A stretch of DNA of 64,000 nucleotides from Arachis hypogaea. Lineage: Eukaryota > Streptophyta > Magnoliopsida > Fabales > Fabaceae. Shown piece after piece: positions 23,546-33,365 of this stretch. The notes under the pieces were generated by a model that was not told the DNA's origin, did no database searches, and worked only from the letters and a program-made list of their open reading frames with translations. The DNA is taken from NCBI RefSeq assembly GCF_003086295.3, contig NC_092048.1:37138425-37202424 (forward strand), read 5' to 3'. The position numbers were made by a program, and so were the translations under genes. Numbering within the stretch: position 1 is the first letter of the stretch; the number at the start of each line of letters is the position of its first letter.

Positions 23546-23782
23546 TTATTTTAAAATTTCTGCAAACTCTATCATTGATTCATCACTATTTTCCAGAGAT
23601 TCTATTAATTTCTCTAGCTCTTCAACTTCTCTTTTCAACTTGTCATAAATTATTTTTAGAGCTTCAAATGCCCTTTGATTTATTCCAGAAAACTGTAAAT
23701 AATTTAAACGATTTTCTCTTTCAAAGAGCTCTTGTTTCTTGTCTTGATAAGTTACATATATTTCTTCTTTATTTATTGTCAT
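23546..23782 (-). CDS. Small viral ORF after the movement protein, 78 aa
   Basis: Its ATG overlaps the movement-protein stop in an ATGA, which is typical of the tightly packed caulimovirid polycistronic RNA. The C-terminal half is acidic and coiled-coil-like (LKREVEELEKLIESLENSDE). It corresponds in position to the ORFs between movement protein and capsid (aphid factor or virion-associated protein in caulimoviruses). No direct match can be claimed. Confidence 0.55.
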   Translation of the reverse strand: MTINKEEIYVTYQDKKQELFERENRLNYLQFSGINQRAFEALKIIYDKLKREVEELEKLIESLENSDESMIEFAEILK

Positions 23783-24696
23783 AATTTAGTGTTTAGGGTT
23801 TCATTTAACTTTTCGACCTTTTTTGTTAATTCTTTTATTTCAGAATTTTCTTCTTTAATTTTTAACTTAGATAAACTTAAAGGGCTATTAATTTTAGATT
23901 CTCTTATTTGGAAATTCGATGAAACTAATTTTCCTGATGGTTCTTTTAATAATAGAACTGAGTTTTCAATAGCTTTATATTTTGGTATTTCTGTTTTTAC
24001 AATTTTCTGAAATAATTCATCGACATAAATTCTTTCTCTGTTTTTAAATATTATACTATGATGGCTATTTGTTAAAGTATAATTTATTGCATATGTAATT
24101 GAAAATGGTTCATCGTCTTGTTCCATTAGATTCTTTCTGTGAAATTTATAAGCTAAACTTATAAATCTTCCAAGATTTTCAGTTGATAAAGGTATAGCAT
24201 ATCCAAGATGAGCATTGAATTTAACATTTACGTTTACCAAGTTTCCATGAACAATTTCAATTATTTGATCTATTGGATCATCAGTAATTCTTTTGTCACA
24301 GATTGCTAAGCTTATTGGTGAATTAATTCCTTTCATATATGTAGATTTGATTAAGACTTGTATAGTACTAATATGAATCCATCCAATTTTAGATCTTTTT
24401 TGTTGATCCTTAATTTTCTCAATCTGTTTACTCAATTCTTCATCATTTATCAAAGCTATTTCAAGTTCTCCATTGGCGGATTTTATCTTTATAGGTGCTT
24501 CAAGTTGAATTTTTCCATAGTATATTATATTTTTTCTATTAAAAACTTCTTTTAAGAGATTTTGTTTATTAAAGTTTTCATTTGATTTGAGATTTAATTC
24601 TGTTTTTAGAACAGCTTGTTTTTCATTATCTAATAAAGCAGTTAATCTATAATAATCAGATTCTTCTGTTAATTCTAAACTTTCTAAATAATTCAT
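23779..24696 (-). CDS. Caulimovirid movement protein, 305 aa, intact
   Basis: A single uninterrupted frame with the 30K-superfamily movement-protein signature region (GWIHISTIQVLIKSTYMKG, then SLAICDKRI, then the GNLVNVNVKFNAHLGYAIPL block). Length matches caulimovirid movement proteins of about 300-330 aa. In a virus this protein lines plasmodesmata and moves virus cell to cell. It is the first ORF after the intergenic promoter region and overlaps the next ORF by 4 bp. No stops or frameshifts interrupt it. Confidence 0.9.
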   Translation of the reverse strand: MNYLESLELTEESDYYRLTALLDNEKQAVLKTELNLKSNENFNKQNLLKEVFNRKNIIYYGKIQLEAPIKIKSANGELEIALINDEELSKQIEKIKDQQKRSKIGWIHISTIQVLIKSTYMKGINSPISLAICDKRITDDPIDQIIEIVHGNLVNVNVKFNAHLGYAIPLSTENLGRFISLAYKFHRKNLMEQDDEPFSITYAINYTLTNSHHSIIFKNRERIYVDELFQKIVKTEIPKYKAIENSVLLLKEPSGKLVSSNFQIRESKINSPLSLSKLKIKEENSEIKELTKKVEKLNETLNTKL

Positions 24697-24742
24697 AATT
24701 TAAAGATTAAGATGAAGATATACCTTTTTGGAGAAAACTTCC

Positions 24743-24748
24743 TTTATT
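24743..24748 (-). terminator. AATAAA poly(A) signal of the viral intergenic region
   Basis: The complement reads AATAAA, about 210 bp downstream of the TATA box and just before the movement protein. Caulimovirids place the signal after the promoter, so it is bypassed on the first pass and used after a full circle. In a linear insert it would be met early. Confidence 0.65.
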
Positions 24749-24774
24749 TAGTATATTTTACATAAGGTGTTTTT

Positions 24775-24818
24775 ATCTCCAGAGGGGAGATTGTAGATGC
24801 TAACTCCAGAGGGGAGTT
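24775..24818 (-). other. Twin hairpins in the viral leader
   Basis: Two 6-bp stems with an identical 5-base loop: ATCTCC-AGAGG-GGAGAT (24775-24791) and AACTCC-AGAGG-GGAGTT (24802-24818), ten bases apart. They sit in the leader downstream of the TATA box. The stems differ at matching positions while the loop is the same. Confidence 0.7.
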
Positions 24819-24956
24819 TAGAATTATTTTTCCCTAAGGGAATTCTTCCTCAGATTATAGAATCGCCTTGGCAGCTTCCTCCTTGCTCTCCTAGCATATG
24901 AGTACTCTTAGCCTCCTACTTTCTATTGTCTGATACTTCTACAATTGCCTAAGCAA

Positions 24957-24966
24957 CCTATTTATA
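24957..24966 (-). promoter_or_regulatory. TATA box of the viral 35S-like promoter
   Basis: The complement reads TATAAATAGG, a good plant TATA box, 43 bp downstream of the as-1-like pair. The spacing resembles the cauliflower mosaic virus 35S core. The transcript would start near 24930 and run towards lower coordinates. Confidence 0.8.
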
Positions 24967-25008
24967 ATAGTTGGGTTTGATGGACAATTCCCATCCTTAC
25001 CCTTCTTA

Positions 25009-25028
25009 TGACGTCATTGCTTACGTCA
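25009..25028 (-). promoter_or_regulatory. as-1-like element (paired TGACG motifs)
   Basis: The complement reads TGACGTAAGCAATGACGTCA, two TGACGT motifs 12 bp apart centre to centre, as in the as-1 element bound by TGA-type bZIP factors in the 35S promoter. A further TGACGTAAGCAC copy lies upstream at about 25074-25088. The promoter would be expected to respond to bZIP/TGA factors. Confidence 0.8.
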
Positions 25029-25088
25029 TTGTTTGTTCTTTTGCACCAGCTACATTGTTGGTGCTCTATGACCTAAGTGCTTACGTCA

Positions 25089-26441
25089 CTATGCAATAAT
25101 GTTGAGAGATGCTTCAGATGCACTATCCTCCTCTTTTATCATGTGACCCTCAGATGCATTGTCTCCTTCTTTCATCATGTGAGTTGATTCCGTTTCATTA
25201 TTGTTTTCTTCAGATATCTCTGAGGCACATAGCTGGCACTTGTGGTCTTCTCTGTCTTTTATTAAATAGCAGAGATTCCTCTTTATCCCTTCAGGGAGCT
25301 TTTCTAAAAGTCCAGATAAGTTGTAGAATGCTGATTCAAATTCCACCAAGAGTCTCATCTCTCTTTCTTCAATTTCATTTCTTTTACTGGACACAAGCAG
25401 AGTATTTCTACTTTTATAATTAATCCTTGTGTGAGATTCCTTCGTTATTTTTTGAGTTCTTTCAAAGACCCTTGCTAATGTGCTGGCTAACCTTCCTTCA
25501 TGACTGTAAATCGTTAAATCTTGAATCTGATCAATTGGTTGAAAATTTTCTGGGAAGACGGACATGAATATTACTTGGTGTGCTGGAACCAAGTATTCTT
25601 CTTCTTCATTAAAAATAGGTTGACTGTATGTAAATTTTAGGGATATATTCCTTGGATTTACATTGTCAATCATATTTTTAAATCTCTTTACTGCATCAAC
25701 GAATCCTGCAGGAAACTCACTAATAATTTTTAGATCATTAAAAATTAAAATTGTATCAATTAATCCATATTGAAAAAACTGATAGGTGTCAGATGGGGAA
25801 GCATCTGGGAATATAACCAGCTTTGTTAGCTGTTCTTTGGCAATAGGATAATATTCCAAAATTGCCCTTTTTTCTTCAGTCCAATTCAGGACTATGTTAA
25901 GGGTTTCTCTGAGATTTGATCTACAGACCCTTTTCTTTTCCTTGATTTCAGCCCTTGTAGGAATGTTTCTTATTATCCCTGTTCTCTGGGTTTGAGCTGG
26001 AGCTTTATCTGCTCTTTTTAAGGTTTGCTCTGGATGGAGAGCTTCATATTCCCTGAAGGATTCCTTTGCCTCTTCCAGTGTTAGAAACCCTCCTTTATGA
26101 ATTAACCTTGATTGATGTGTGAATGGTGCTGCTTTTTCCCAGGCATCATATACTCCTTTCATGGGGCCATTATAAATTACATAATATTTTTTATCTTGGG
26201 TGAATTTTTTAATGATTTCAGCAATTGTTTTATTTTCTGAAATTTTTTCTTCACCTGATTTGTCCACCACGCTTAGCTGGCTGAACTCTGATGGTTTTGC
26301 TTGTTGTGTTGATTTCATTGCTTCGATAGCCTTCTTGAGAGATTGGATTTGTGTCCTTATTTGCTGACAATGCTTGCATTTTTCGAATTCTTGCTCATAT
26401 TTTTGAATTTCTTGATCTAATGCATTGTAGACAAACTCCAT
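25089..26441 (-). CDS. Caulimovirid translational transactivator / inclusion body protein, 450 aa, intact
   Basis: An uninterrupted frame in the ORF VI position, overlapping the end of pol by 25 bp. The centre has the caulimovirus VI domain with a YYVIYNGPMKGVYDAWEKA motif followed by LEEAKESFREYEALHP, the RNase H1 N-terminal-like fold shared by these proteins. An N-terminal coiled-coil stretch contains a CKHCQQIR pair, and an acidic Cys-containing tail ends it. In viruses this protein allows reinitiation of translation on the polycistronic RNA and builds inclusion bodies. No disabling change is visible. Confidence 0.88.
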   Translation of the reverse strand: MEFVYNALDQEIQKYEQEFEKCKHCQQIRTQIQSLKKAIEAMKSTQQAKPSEFSQLSVVDKSGEEKISENKTIAEIIKKFTQDKKYYVIYNGPMKGVYDAWEKAAPFTHQSRLIHKGGFLTLEEAKESFREYEALHPEQTLKRADKAPAQTQRTGIIRNIPTRAEIKEKKRVCRSNLRETLNIVLNWTEEKRAILEYYPIAKEQLTKLVIFPDASPSDTYQFFQYGLIDTILIFNDLKIISEFPAGFVDAVKRFKNMIDNVNPRNISLKFTYSQPIFNEEEEYLVPAHQVIFMSVFPENFQPIDQIQDLTIYSHEGRLASTLARVFERTQKITKESHTRINYKSRNTLLVSSKRNEIEEREMRLLVEFESAFYNLSGLLEKLPEGIKRNLCYLIKDREDHKCQLCASEISEENNNETESTHMMKEGDNASEGHMIKEEDSASEASLNIIA

Positions 26442-28300
26442 TCTCTTGTTAATGTATCTGCAATAACATTTTTGTCACCCTTAATATATTCAATTTTTAT
26501 TGGATATTGTAACAAAAATAATTGCCATCTTACCAATCGTCCATGGTTATAATCAACTTTTAAATTATATCGTATGAAACCTGTTAGGTAACTTGAATCT
26601 GTCCTTAATGTAAATTCTCTGGGTAGTAAATCAATTTTCCATTTCTTAAGAGATTTAATTGCTGCTAGAGTTTCCTTTTTATGAGTGGTATATCTCTGTT
26701 CTGTTGGAGTAAAAGTCCCTGAAATATACCTGCAAAGTAATTCCTTTGGGGAATCTTTAGAATCTAGTGATTCTTTTTCTTGTTCCAAACTTTTTATAGC
26801 TTTCTTAACTTTTAGACATCCTGACCAGGTTATGTCTGAAGCATCTGTTTCTACTATTAAGTAGTCATTTTCTTCTGGAATATAAAGTTTTGGAAGTTTT
26901 TCACATAATTCTTTAATCCTTTGAATTTGCATACTATTTTTTTCATCCAATTTCCATTCTTTTTTAGTACTTATTTTTAGAAATAAGCTTTTAGTGTATT
27001 CTGTTATATTTTTTAAAAATCCTTGATCAGAAATATAATTTATACACCCTAAAAATCTTTGTAATTGTTTTCTATCTTCTATTTTATTAGGAAATAAATT
27101 TACCTTTTCTAGGACATTTGGCTGAAGTTTTAGCTTTCCCTGAGTGGATAGAATTAATCCAAGAAACTCTATTTCTTGTTTTGCTATTCTTGCTTTCTTT
27201 TTACTAAGAACGAATCCTTTTTCTTTACATCTTTCTAAAACTATTAATAATTTTTGAAGATGATCTTCTCTATCCTGTTTTGTAAAAATTAGTATATCAT
27301 CAATGTACACTAAAACAAATTCATTTAACTCTTTTAGATTTTCTTCCATAAATCTTTGATAAATACCTGGGGCTTGTTTTAATCCGAATGGTAATACATT
27401 CCATTCATAGAGCAACACACTTGTTGATTCTTTTGTTGGGCAAGTAAAAGCAGTTAATTTCTTTGTTTCTTCGTCTAAACGAAGTTGCCAATATCCTGAT
27501 TTTGCATCAAGAGATGAAAACCAAGTTGTTCCTTTGATTTTTTCTAAAATAGAATCTTTTCTTGGAAGTTTATGAGCATCACCAATAGTTGCTTCATTCA
27601 TCTTCTTATAGTTAATAACCATTCTTCGTTTTTCCCTTTTAATTTCATTATTGTTTTCGACATAAAAGGCTGGAGCCGCATGAGGACTTTTACTTAATCT
27701 TATAATTCCTTTTTCCAAAAGATCTCTACATTCTAGTGAAAACTATTCTCTATCTCTTGCGGAATAAGAAATTTTATTTGGAACATTTATCTCTTTTGTA
27801 GGATCTTTTAATTTAATACTTACTAATTTGTTATTTGTATTTTTAATATCTAAAGGATTTTCAGCACAAATTTCATCCAAAAGTTCTTCTATCTTTATTT
27901 CAAGATTATTTTTTGGGATATTTATCTGAAAGTATAAATTTAAATAACATGTCTCTAATATAGAAAATATTTTAAATTTTAAGATCTTATCTATAGTAGT
28001 AGTTGGTATTTTTATACGTTTTGATTTTTGATCTATTGAAGAATCGTGTGGAGCTTTTAAAACTATATATGTTAATTCTTGAATGAATGGATGATATAGC
28101 TTTAAAAAATTATTTCCTATGATAAAATCCATTCCAGAATCTAACATATATATAGATGGAACAATGAACCTATAATTTTGAATAAAAATTTCAACCATCT
28201 CTGCTTTTTAGTTAATTTTATGTATTGATTTGTCAGCTATTCTAACTCTTAATGGTTTCTTTAATTTTTTCCAATCAAGTTTTATATTTGAACTAGCAAA
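26417..28300 (-). pseudogene. Pararetroviral protease / RT / RNase H, two in-frame stops
   Basis: The protease begins near 28330 with CFIDSGATQCFASSN (DSGA active site). The frame is cut by TAA at 28208-28210, reopens (28198-27743), is cut again by TAG at 27743-27745, and then is open to 26417 (433 aa from the internal Met). The last part has RT motifs WFSSLDAKSGYWQL, NVLPFGLKQAPG and YIDDILIF, and RNase H acidic residues in VETDASDITWSG, KKETLAAIKSLK and LRTDSSYLTGF. In a virus it copies the RNA into DNA. Both breaks are single in-frame stops without frameshift. Not functional as one protein. Confidence 0.9.
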
Positions 28301-29339
28301 GCATTGTGTTGCTCCAGAATCTATGAAACAAGACTTAGCAATTTCTATTTGTTTAGTAAGATCCTTTTTATCCTTCTTTTTCGGACATTCATTTGCATAG
28401 TGTCCTTCTTCTTGGCAATACCAACATTTACAATTTTCTTTTTTATTCGGGCAATAGTTATTTCTTTGTCTTTTGTTTTTATTATTATTTTCCTTTCTAA
28501 AATATCTCTTTTTTCTCCAGTTTGGATAGTATTTTCTTTTTCTAAATTGATATTTTCTTTTTCTTTGAAAATTTTTATTAAGACCATATTTTTTAGGTAT
28601 CTCTTCATTATCTTGACAGCAAATTCTAATTATGTTTGCAAATCTTTTTTGAGTTGCTTCTTGCATATAACGTTCTTTTATTTCCTCTCTTATTGCAGAG
28701 GTTGCTCCACCAAAGTTATTTTCAATTGTTTCTCTATTTATTTCTCTTATAAATCTTCCCATTATAAATTCATTAGCAGGATATGGAAGTTTTGTTATAT
28801 ACATACTAAGATAATGATTTTTATCTTCTTCTTTTAATTTGTAATAATGTATTCTATATTCGCATATATAAGACTCCACATTACATAGATCATATATCTG
28901 AATATTAGCTAAATGGTTTTTTGCTTCTTGATATTCTTTATTATAAACTTCTTGTCTATGATCTATAATATTTTTTTCCAAAAAATTCTTTATATAGAAT
29001 CATCATTATATATAATATCTTATCATAAGCTGTAGTTTTTGTATATTTTGAATCTTTATTTGTAAACCCTTTTTTAAAAGCATAATTATCAAAACCTGTT
29101 TCCCATTTAAATTGAGATTGATTATCCTTAGATGTTCCAGCTTCATTTTTTACTTGTATTGGAATTGCTGGTTCTTCGTCACTTGAATAATCTAGAATGT
29201 GTTCTTCATTTTCTATATTGTCAGAATTTACTAATTCTTCTTCTATTTGAAAACCATGTTCCATAATATTATTTTCTTGAGCCATTTTTAATTGTTTAAA
29301 AAGCATTGTAACTTCTTCTAATTTTTCTTCAATATTCAT
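28208..29339 (-). pseudogene. Pararetroviral capsid protein, frameshifted, running into protease
   Basis: 29339-28956 encodes the acidic N-terminal region (EEHILDYSSDEEPAIPI) and 28981-28300 the core and basic C-terminus, in another frame. The frames change in an A run near 28970-28978. The zinc knuckle CWYCQEEGHYANEC (CX2CX4HX4C) at about 28395-28435 is the hallmark of caulimovirid capsids, preceded by an Arg/Lys-rich RNA-binding tract. About 20 codons after the knuckle the same frame continues into the protease, with no separate pol start seen. It may be a deletion or fusion in this copy. Confidence 0.85.
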
Positions 29340-29755
29340 AATTTCAATGGTGGTTTTACTTTTAAGTCTGTTATGTTGATTATATTTTGAAATTTTTTTT
29401 CTTTGGGATTCTCTTTTTCCTTATTTCTTTGAAATTTTATGGATATTAATATTTCTTCAAGCATATCTACTATAGAATTTAATCGTGGGTTAAAAGTATG
29501 ATAAAGATGTGGGGAATCATTTCCATGGTAGCATTTTTTAGAAGTTCCGTGTGAAAAATAAGTTTTTTCAGGTTTTTGAAGTCCTTCAATAAAACTTATA
29601 GTAAAATAAAGATTTTGAGAAAAATCATTTTGTATTGATTTTAAGAATTCGGTGTCATTACAGTTAACATTAGTTAAAATCATTAATTTTTGATCTATTA
29701 ATTTTGATAATTTAATTATTTCTTCTCTTAAATCTTCTAATTTACTTTTTTCCAT
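29336..29755 (-). CDS. Viral ORF upstream of capsid, 139 aa
   Basis: An intact frame overlapping the capsid ATG by 4 bp, in the position of caulimovirid ORF II/III. The N-terminus looks coiled-coil (KLEDLREEIIKLSKLIDQKL), and a second helix-like block is DMLEEILISIKFQRN. It ends in a Pro-Leu-rich tail. By position and coiled coil it could be the virion-associated protein. Sequence alone does not settle it. Confidence 0.55.
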   Translation of the reverse strand: MEKSKLEDLREEIIKLSKLIDQKLMILTNVNCNDTEFLKSIQNDFSQNLYFTISFIEGLQKPEKTYFSHGTSKKCYHGNDSPHLYHTFNPRLNSIVDMLEEILISIKFQRNKEKENPKEKKFQNIINITDLKVKPPLKL

Positions 29756-29840
29756 TAGGTGACACTTTTCTTTGTGAAGAGTTATGGTTTAAAGTAAAAA
29801 ATGTGGCTTTTAGAAAGTGTGGTGTAAGCAAATCTTTAAA

Positions 29841-31420
29841 TCTGTATGACTTTTTGATCTGTATACTAAAATTCACCTAAAATTATATAGGAAGGAGTTC
29901 ATTATTGTCACATCAATAAATTAAGGTTTTATTATATATTTAAATATTTTTGTCAATTAAATTTAATTAAATTAGTGTAAATCTAACAAAAATCACTCAC
30001 ACAGTATAAGTGTGAATCATGCGTGTTTTTTTTTTTTTTGCATTTTTTTTCATACGTCTTCTTTTTATTATCATTCTTTCTTTTATTGCTGTTATTATTG
30101 CTATTCTCTTCTTTCAAGTGGTTAATTATTACCTCTTTTTATTTATTTTTTTATTTTCTATTTTTTTTATTTTTATTCTTGTTAAAATAGTAAAATAAGA
30201 AGAACTATAAAAGAGTAAAATAAGAAAGCGAAAAAAAGAGAAAAAAAAAAAGATGATGATGAAGGAGGAGAAAAAGGGGGTGCAGGGAGAGTTTTAAATT
30301 GTGGAAGAGAAAAAACAGAAGTTTTGAATTGTGTAGAATTTATCCGTAAAATAGCACCAAAATTTTTAATTATGATATATGAAGTTTCTTAATCATGACA
30401 CAAATTTTTGTTAAACGATGAAATAAGAATTATGAAAATGTGAAATAAAAATAAGAAGATAATCATGATGATGATGAAAAAGAGATGAAAGAGGAATGAA
30501 AATTTTAAATTGTGTAGAATTTGTTAAAAAAATAACACTAATATTTTTTAATCATAATACAAAAGATTTTTTAATTTTGGCACCAAAATATTTTAAAGAT
30601 TTTTTGAACCATTTGTAAAAAATTGTATTATTTTCAACAATTTTTTTGTATCTTTAATAAAAAAAATTCATGTTACTTTTAAATTTTAATATTGTTAAAT
30701 TAACAGTATAATATTGAATAAAAAAAATAATAATAATGATGATGAAAAAAATAAATAAATAAATTGAGTAAACAAAAGAAGAAGAGGAAGAGGGAAGATA
30801 TAGTCATTACATGATCATGATGATGAAAAAAAAAGAAAAAAAAAACCAAAACCAAAACAAACATAAAAGGTGTGTAGTAATTAGTAAATTTAATTTAGGT
30901 CAACTCAGTTAAAAAAAATTAATTGTCTGATATTTTTGTCAATAAAAATAATTCATTTTTAATTTATTTAAATACATAAATCTAATATCTACCTTTATAA
31001 TTTTTTAAACAATTATAAATGTATCAATTGTATATTCTTTTCAAAATACAAAAGTTTTAAAAACTTATGAAAGTGCAGCATACTGTTGGTAATTATGTGT
31101 CGTCCACCGAAAATACAAAAAGGGAGCAAGGAAAGCAGTGTGAGCGATGGCGATGGGGATGGCCATAGGTACTTGTAAGCAAAAGCCGTGAACGTGAAAG
31201 CAGGGATGAGTGTGTATGTTTGGACAGAAATGGGGCCTAGTTCGAATTCGCCACATCATCTGGATCATGCATTTATTGCTTGAAGGAAGCAGTTTTTTGT
31301 CCGTATCTCCTCCCTCGTTAGTTGTTGCTACATCATCCTGTGATCCAATCCCCAATAATCAACTCTTTACTATAATCTCGAAAACGCACACTTCTCTCTC
31401 TCTCTCTCGATAAAGAATTA
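29841..31420. other. AT-rich, low-complexity intergenic stretch upstream of the transporter
   Basis: 30000-30900 is rich in poly(A/T) and GATGAT-type runs. A motif around TTTTAAATTGTG(T)AGAATTTAT occurs twice (about 30290-30350 and 30505-30530), suggesting old duplicated MITE debris. 31065-31420 is less AT-rich and should hold the transporter promoter and 5' leader, with a (CT) run at about 31392-31408. Confidence 0.5.
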
Positions 31421-33034
31421 ATGGAAAGCAAAGATGGTGGTTCGGCGGCAGAATCATGTGGGCAAAGCAAGAGTGGCCTCAACAGATTCACACTTCTATG
31501 TGCTCTTCTGGCCTCCACAAATTCCATCCTCCTAGGCTACGGTCAGTGTCAGTAATAGTCTATATATATTATTTATTATTTCAATTGATTTGAATTATTG
31601 GATGCAGATATTGGTGTGATGAGTGGGGCAGCCATGCTCATAAAAGAGAACCTGAAAATATCGTCGGTGCAGGAGGAAGTCTTGGTCGGAACCCTAAACA
31701 TCTTCTCCCTAATTGGCTCACTGGCCTCCGGCAAAACCTCCGATTTCATTGGAAGGCGCTACACCATAGTCCTTGCCGCATCAACCTTCCTAGTGGGCGC
31801 ACTCTTCATGGGTCTCGCCCCATCTTTCCACTTCATCTTGGCCGGAAGAATTGTCGCCGGCATCGGCGTCGGCATAGCCCTCATGATTGCACCTCTCTAC
31901 ACGGCCGAGCTATCCCCCGCCATGAAACGTGGCTTCCTCACCTCCCTCCCCGAAGTTTTCATAACTCTTGGGATCCTCCTAGGCTACGTCATCAACTATT
32001 CTCTCACGGGCCTCCCATTGAACATTGGCTGGAGGCTCATGTTGGGCCTGGCGGCCGTACCCGCGGTTGCCATTGCCTTGGGCGTCATAGCCATGCCCGA
32101 GTCCCCACGTTGGTTGGCCATGAAAGGAAGAGTGGATGATGCAAAGAAAGTTCTGCTCAAGATCTCATCCAATCCTGACGAAGCTGAATTGAGGCTCCGT
32201 GAGATAACCAAGGCTGCTTCCTTGGTCACTGGCCCAACTGGAAGCCCAACCTCGGCCCATGTTGCTACTTCAGGAGATTGGGCTGGGCAGGGTGTTTGGA
32301 AGGAACTTCTAATAAGGCCCTCTTGGCCCGTTCGGAGAATGCTGATCTCCGCCATAGGGATCAACTTTTTCATGCAGGCCTCCGGCAACGATGCCGTCAT
32401 ATATTACCTCCCGGAGGTGTTCAAGGCCGCCGGGATTAAAAGGAAGAAACAGCTCTTTGGAGTTAATGTGATCATGGGCTTGTCCAAGAGTTCATTTGTT
32501 TTGATTTCCGCACTCTACTTGGACAAGTTTGGGAGAAGGCCTCTTATATTGTTGGGCTCGCTTGGCATGGCGGTTTCCTTGTTTAGTCTGGGCCTTGGGT
32601 CGAAGTTTCTTGGGGAGTCAAGTAGGAAGCCAGCTTGGGCCATAGTGTTGTGTGTGGTGGCCGCGTGTGCTGATGTGTCGTTCTTTTCAATTGGGCTTGG
32701 GCCCATAACATGGGTGTACTCATCAGAGATATTTCCAATGAGGCTGCGGGCCCAAGGTTCAAGCCTTGCGATATCGGTGAATAGGTTGGTGAGCGGGGTG
32801 GTGTCGTTGTCGTTCCTCAGCATTTCTAACAAGATAACGTTTGGAGGGATGTTCTTTGTGCTGGGAGGGGTCATGGTGGTGGCTACGCTTTTCTTTTATG
32901 TATTTATGCCTGAGACTAAAGGCAAGAGCTTAGAAGAAATGGAAACACTCTTTCAGGATAGTGCTAGTAATAACAATAATAATAATTGTAATAAGAACAC
33001 TGAATTGGAATTGGTTAGTGTGACTGGTGATTAA
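31421..33034 (+). CDS. PLT6: Polyol/monosaccharide transporter (PLT6-like), 515 aa
   Basis: Two exons: 31421-31541 and 31608-33034, with a 66-bp GT..AG intron (31542-31607) after the first Gly-Tyr codons, restoring GYDIGVMSG. The product is a 12-helix major-facilitator sugar porter of the plasma-membrane polyol transporter family, which moves sugar alcohols and monosaccharides with protons. Signatures: DFIGRRYT in loop 2-3, AMPESPRWLA after helix 6, DKFGRRPL in loop 8-9, GPITWVYSSEIFP in helix 10 and MPETKGKSLEEME at the end. Length fits the family (about 500-540 aa). Helix 7 reads FFMQASGNDAV where most polyol transporters have FFQQASGIDAV. The first ATG of exon 1 was chosen because it gives the usual short hydrophilic N-terminus and no upstream in-frame ATG competes. 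The family is certain; the PLT6 subclass is probable. Confidence 0.92.
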
Positions 33035-33365
33035 GATTATGATGCCTGCTGCCTGTGCACCAAATATACCCCAAACCTAATCTGATTTTCTTTTACTACA
33101 ACAATAGACAATAAAAATAAAATTGGTGTTTGCGTGTGTAGGTAAAAACTAAAAAGACAAGCACACTGTAGTATACTATTACTATCACAAAATGTCAACG
33201 ACATGTATGATGTATAGGATTGACATTAATCCAATTCATATGCCTAACAGCACTAACAAATTTACCTTGTGTTTGTGTATTTACTAGTTTTTAGTGGTTA
33301 CTCAGAATAATGTTTTAGCTTATGGACCTCAAATCACTGTTTTGTACCTTATGTGAGCGAAAAAG

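Larger units (their letters stand above)
22870..29840 (-). mobile_element. Endogenous pararetrovirus (Caulimoviridae, soymovirus-like), about 7 kb
   Basis: Read on the minus strand, the insert holds a coiled-coil ORF (29755-29336), capsid (29339 to about 28300), protease/RT/RNase H (about 28300-26417), transactivator (26441-25089), intergenic promoter and poly(A) region (25088-24697), movement protein (24696-23779), small ORFs (23782-22911) and a methionine-tRNA primer site (22925-22937). This is a circular caulimovirid map opened next to the primer site. A primer site inside a small ORF downstream of the movement protein matches the soymovirus arrangement. No LTRs, integrase or target duplication were seen, as expected for non-homologous integration. 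The capsid has a frameshift and pol has two in-frame stops. Exact junctions with host DNA are uncertain by some tens of bases. Confidence 0.92.

Noticed and set aside
31065..31355. 96-codon minus ORF upstream of the transporter
   Set aside because: It overlaps the expected promoter and 5' leader of the transporter, with no recognised domain.
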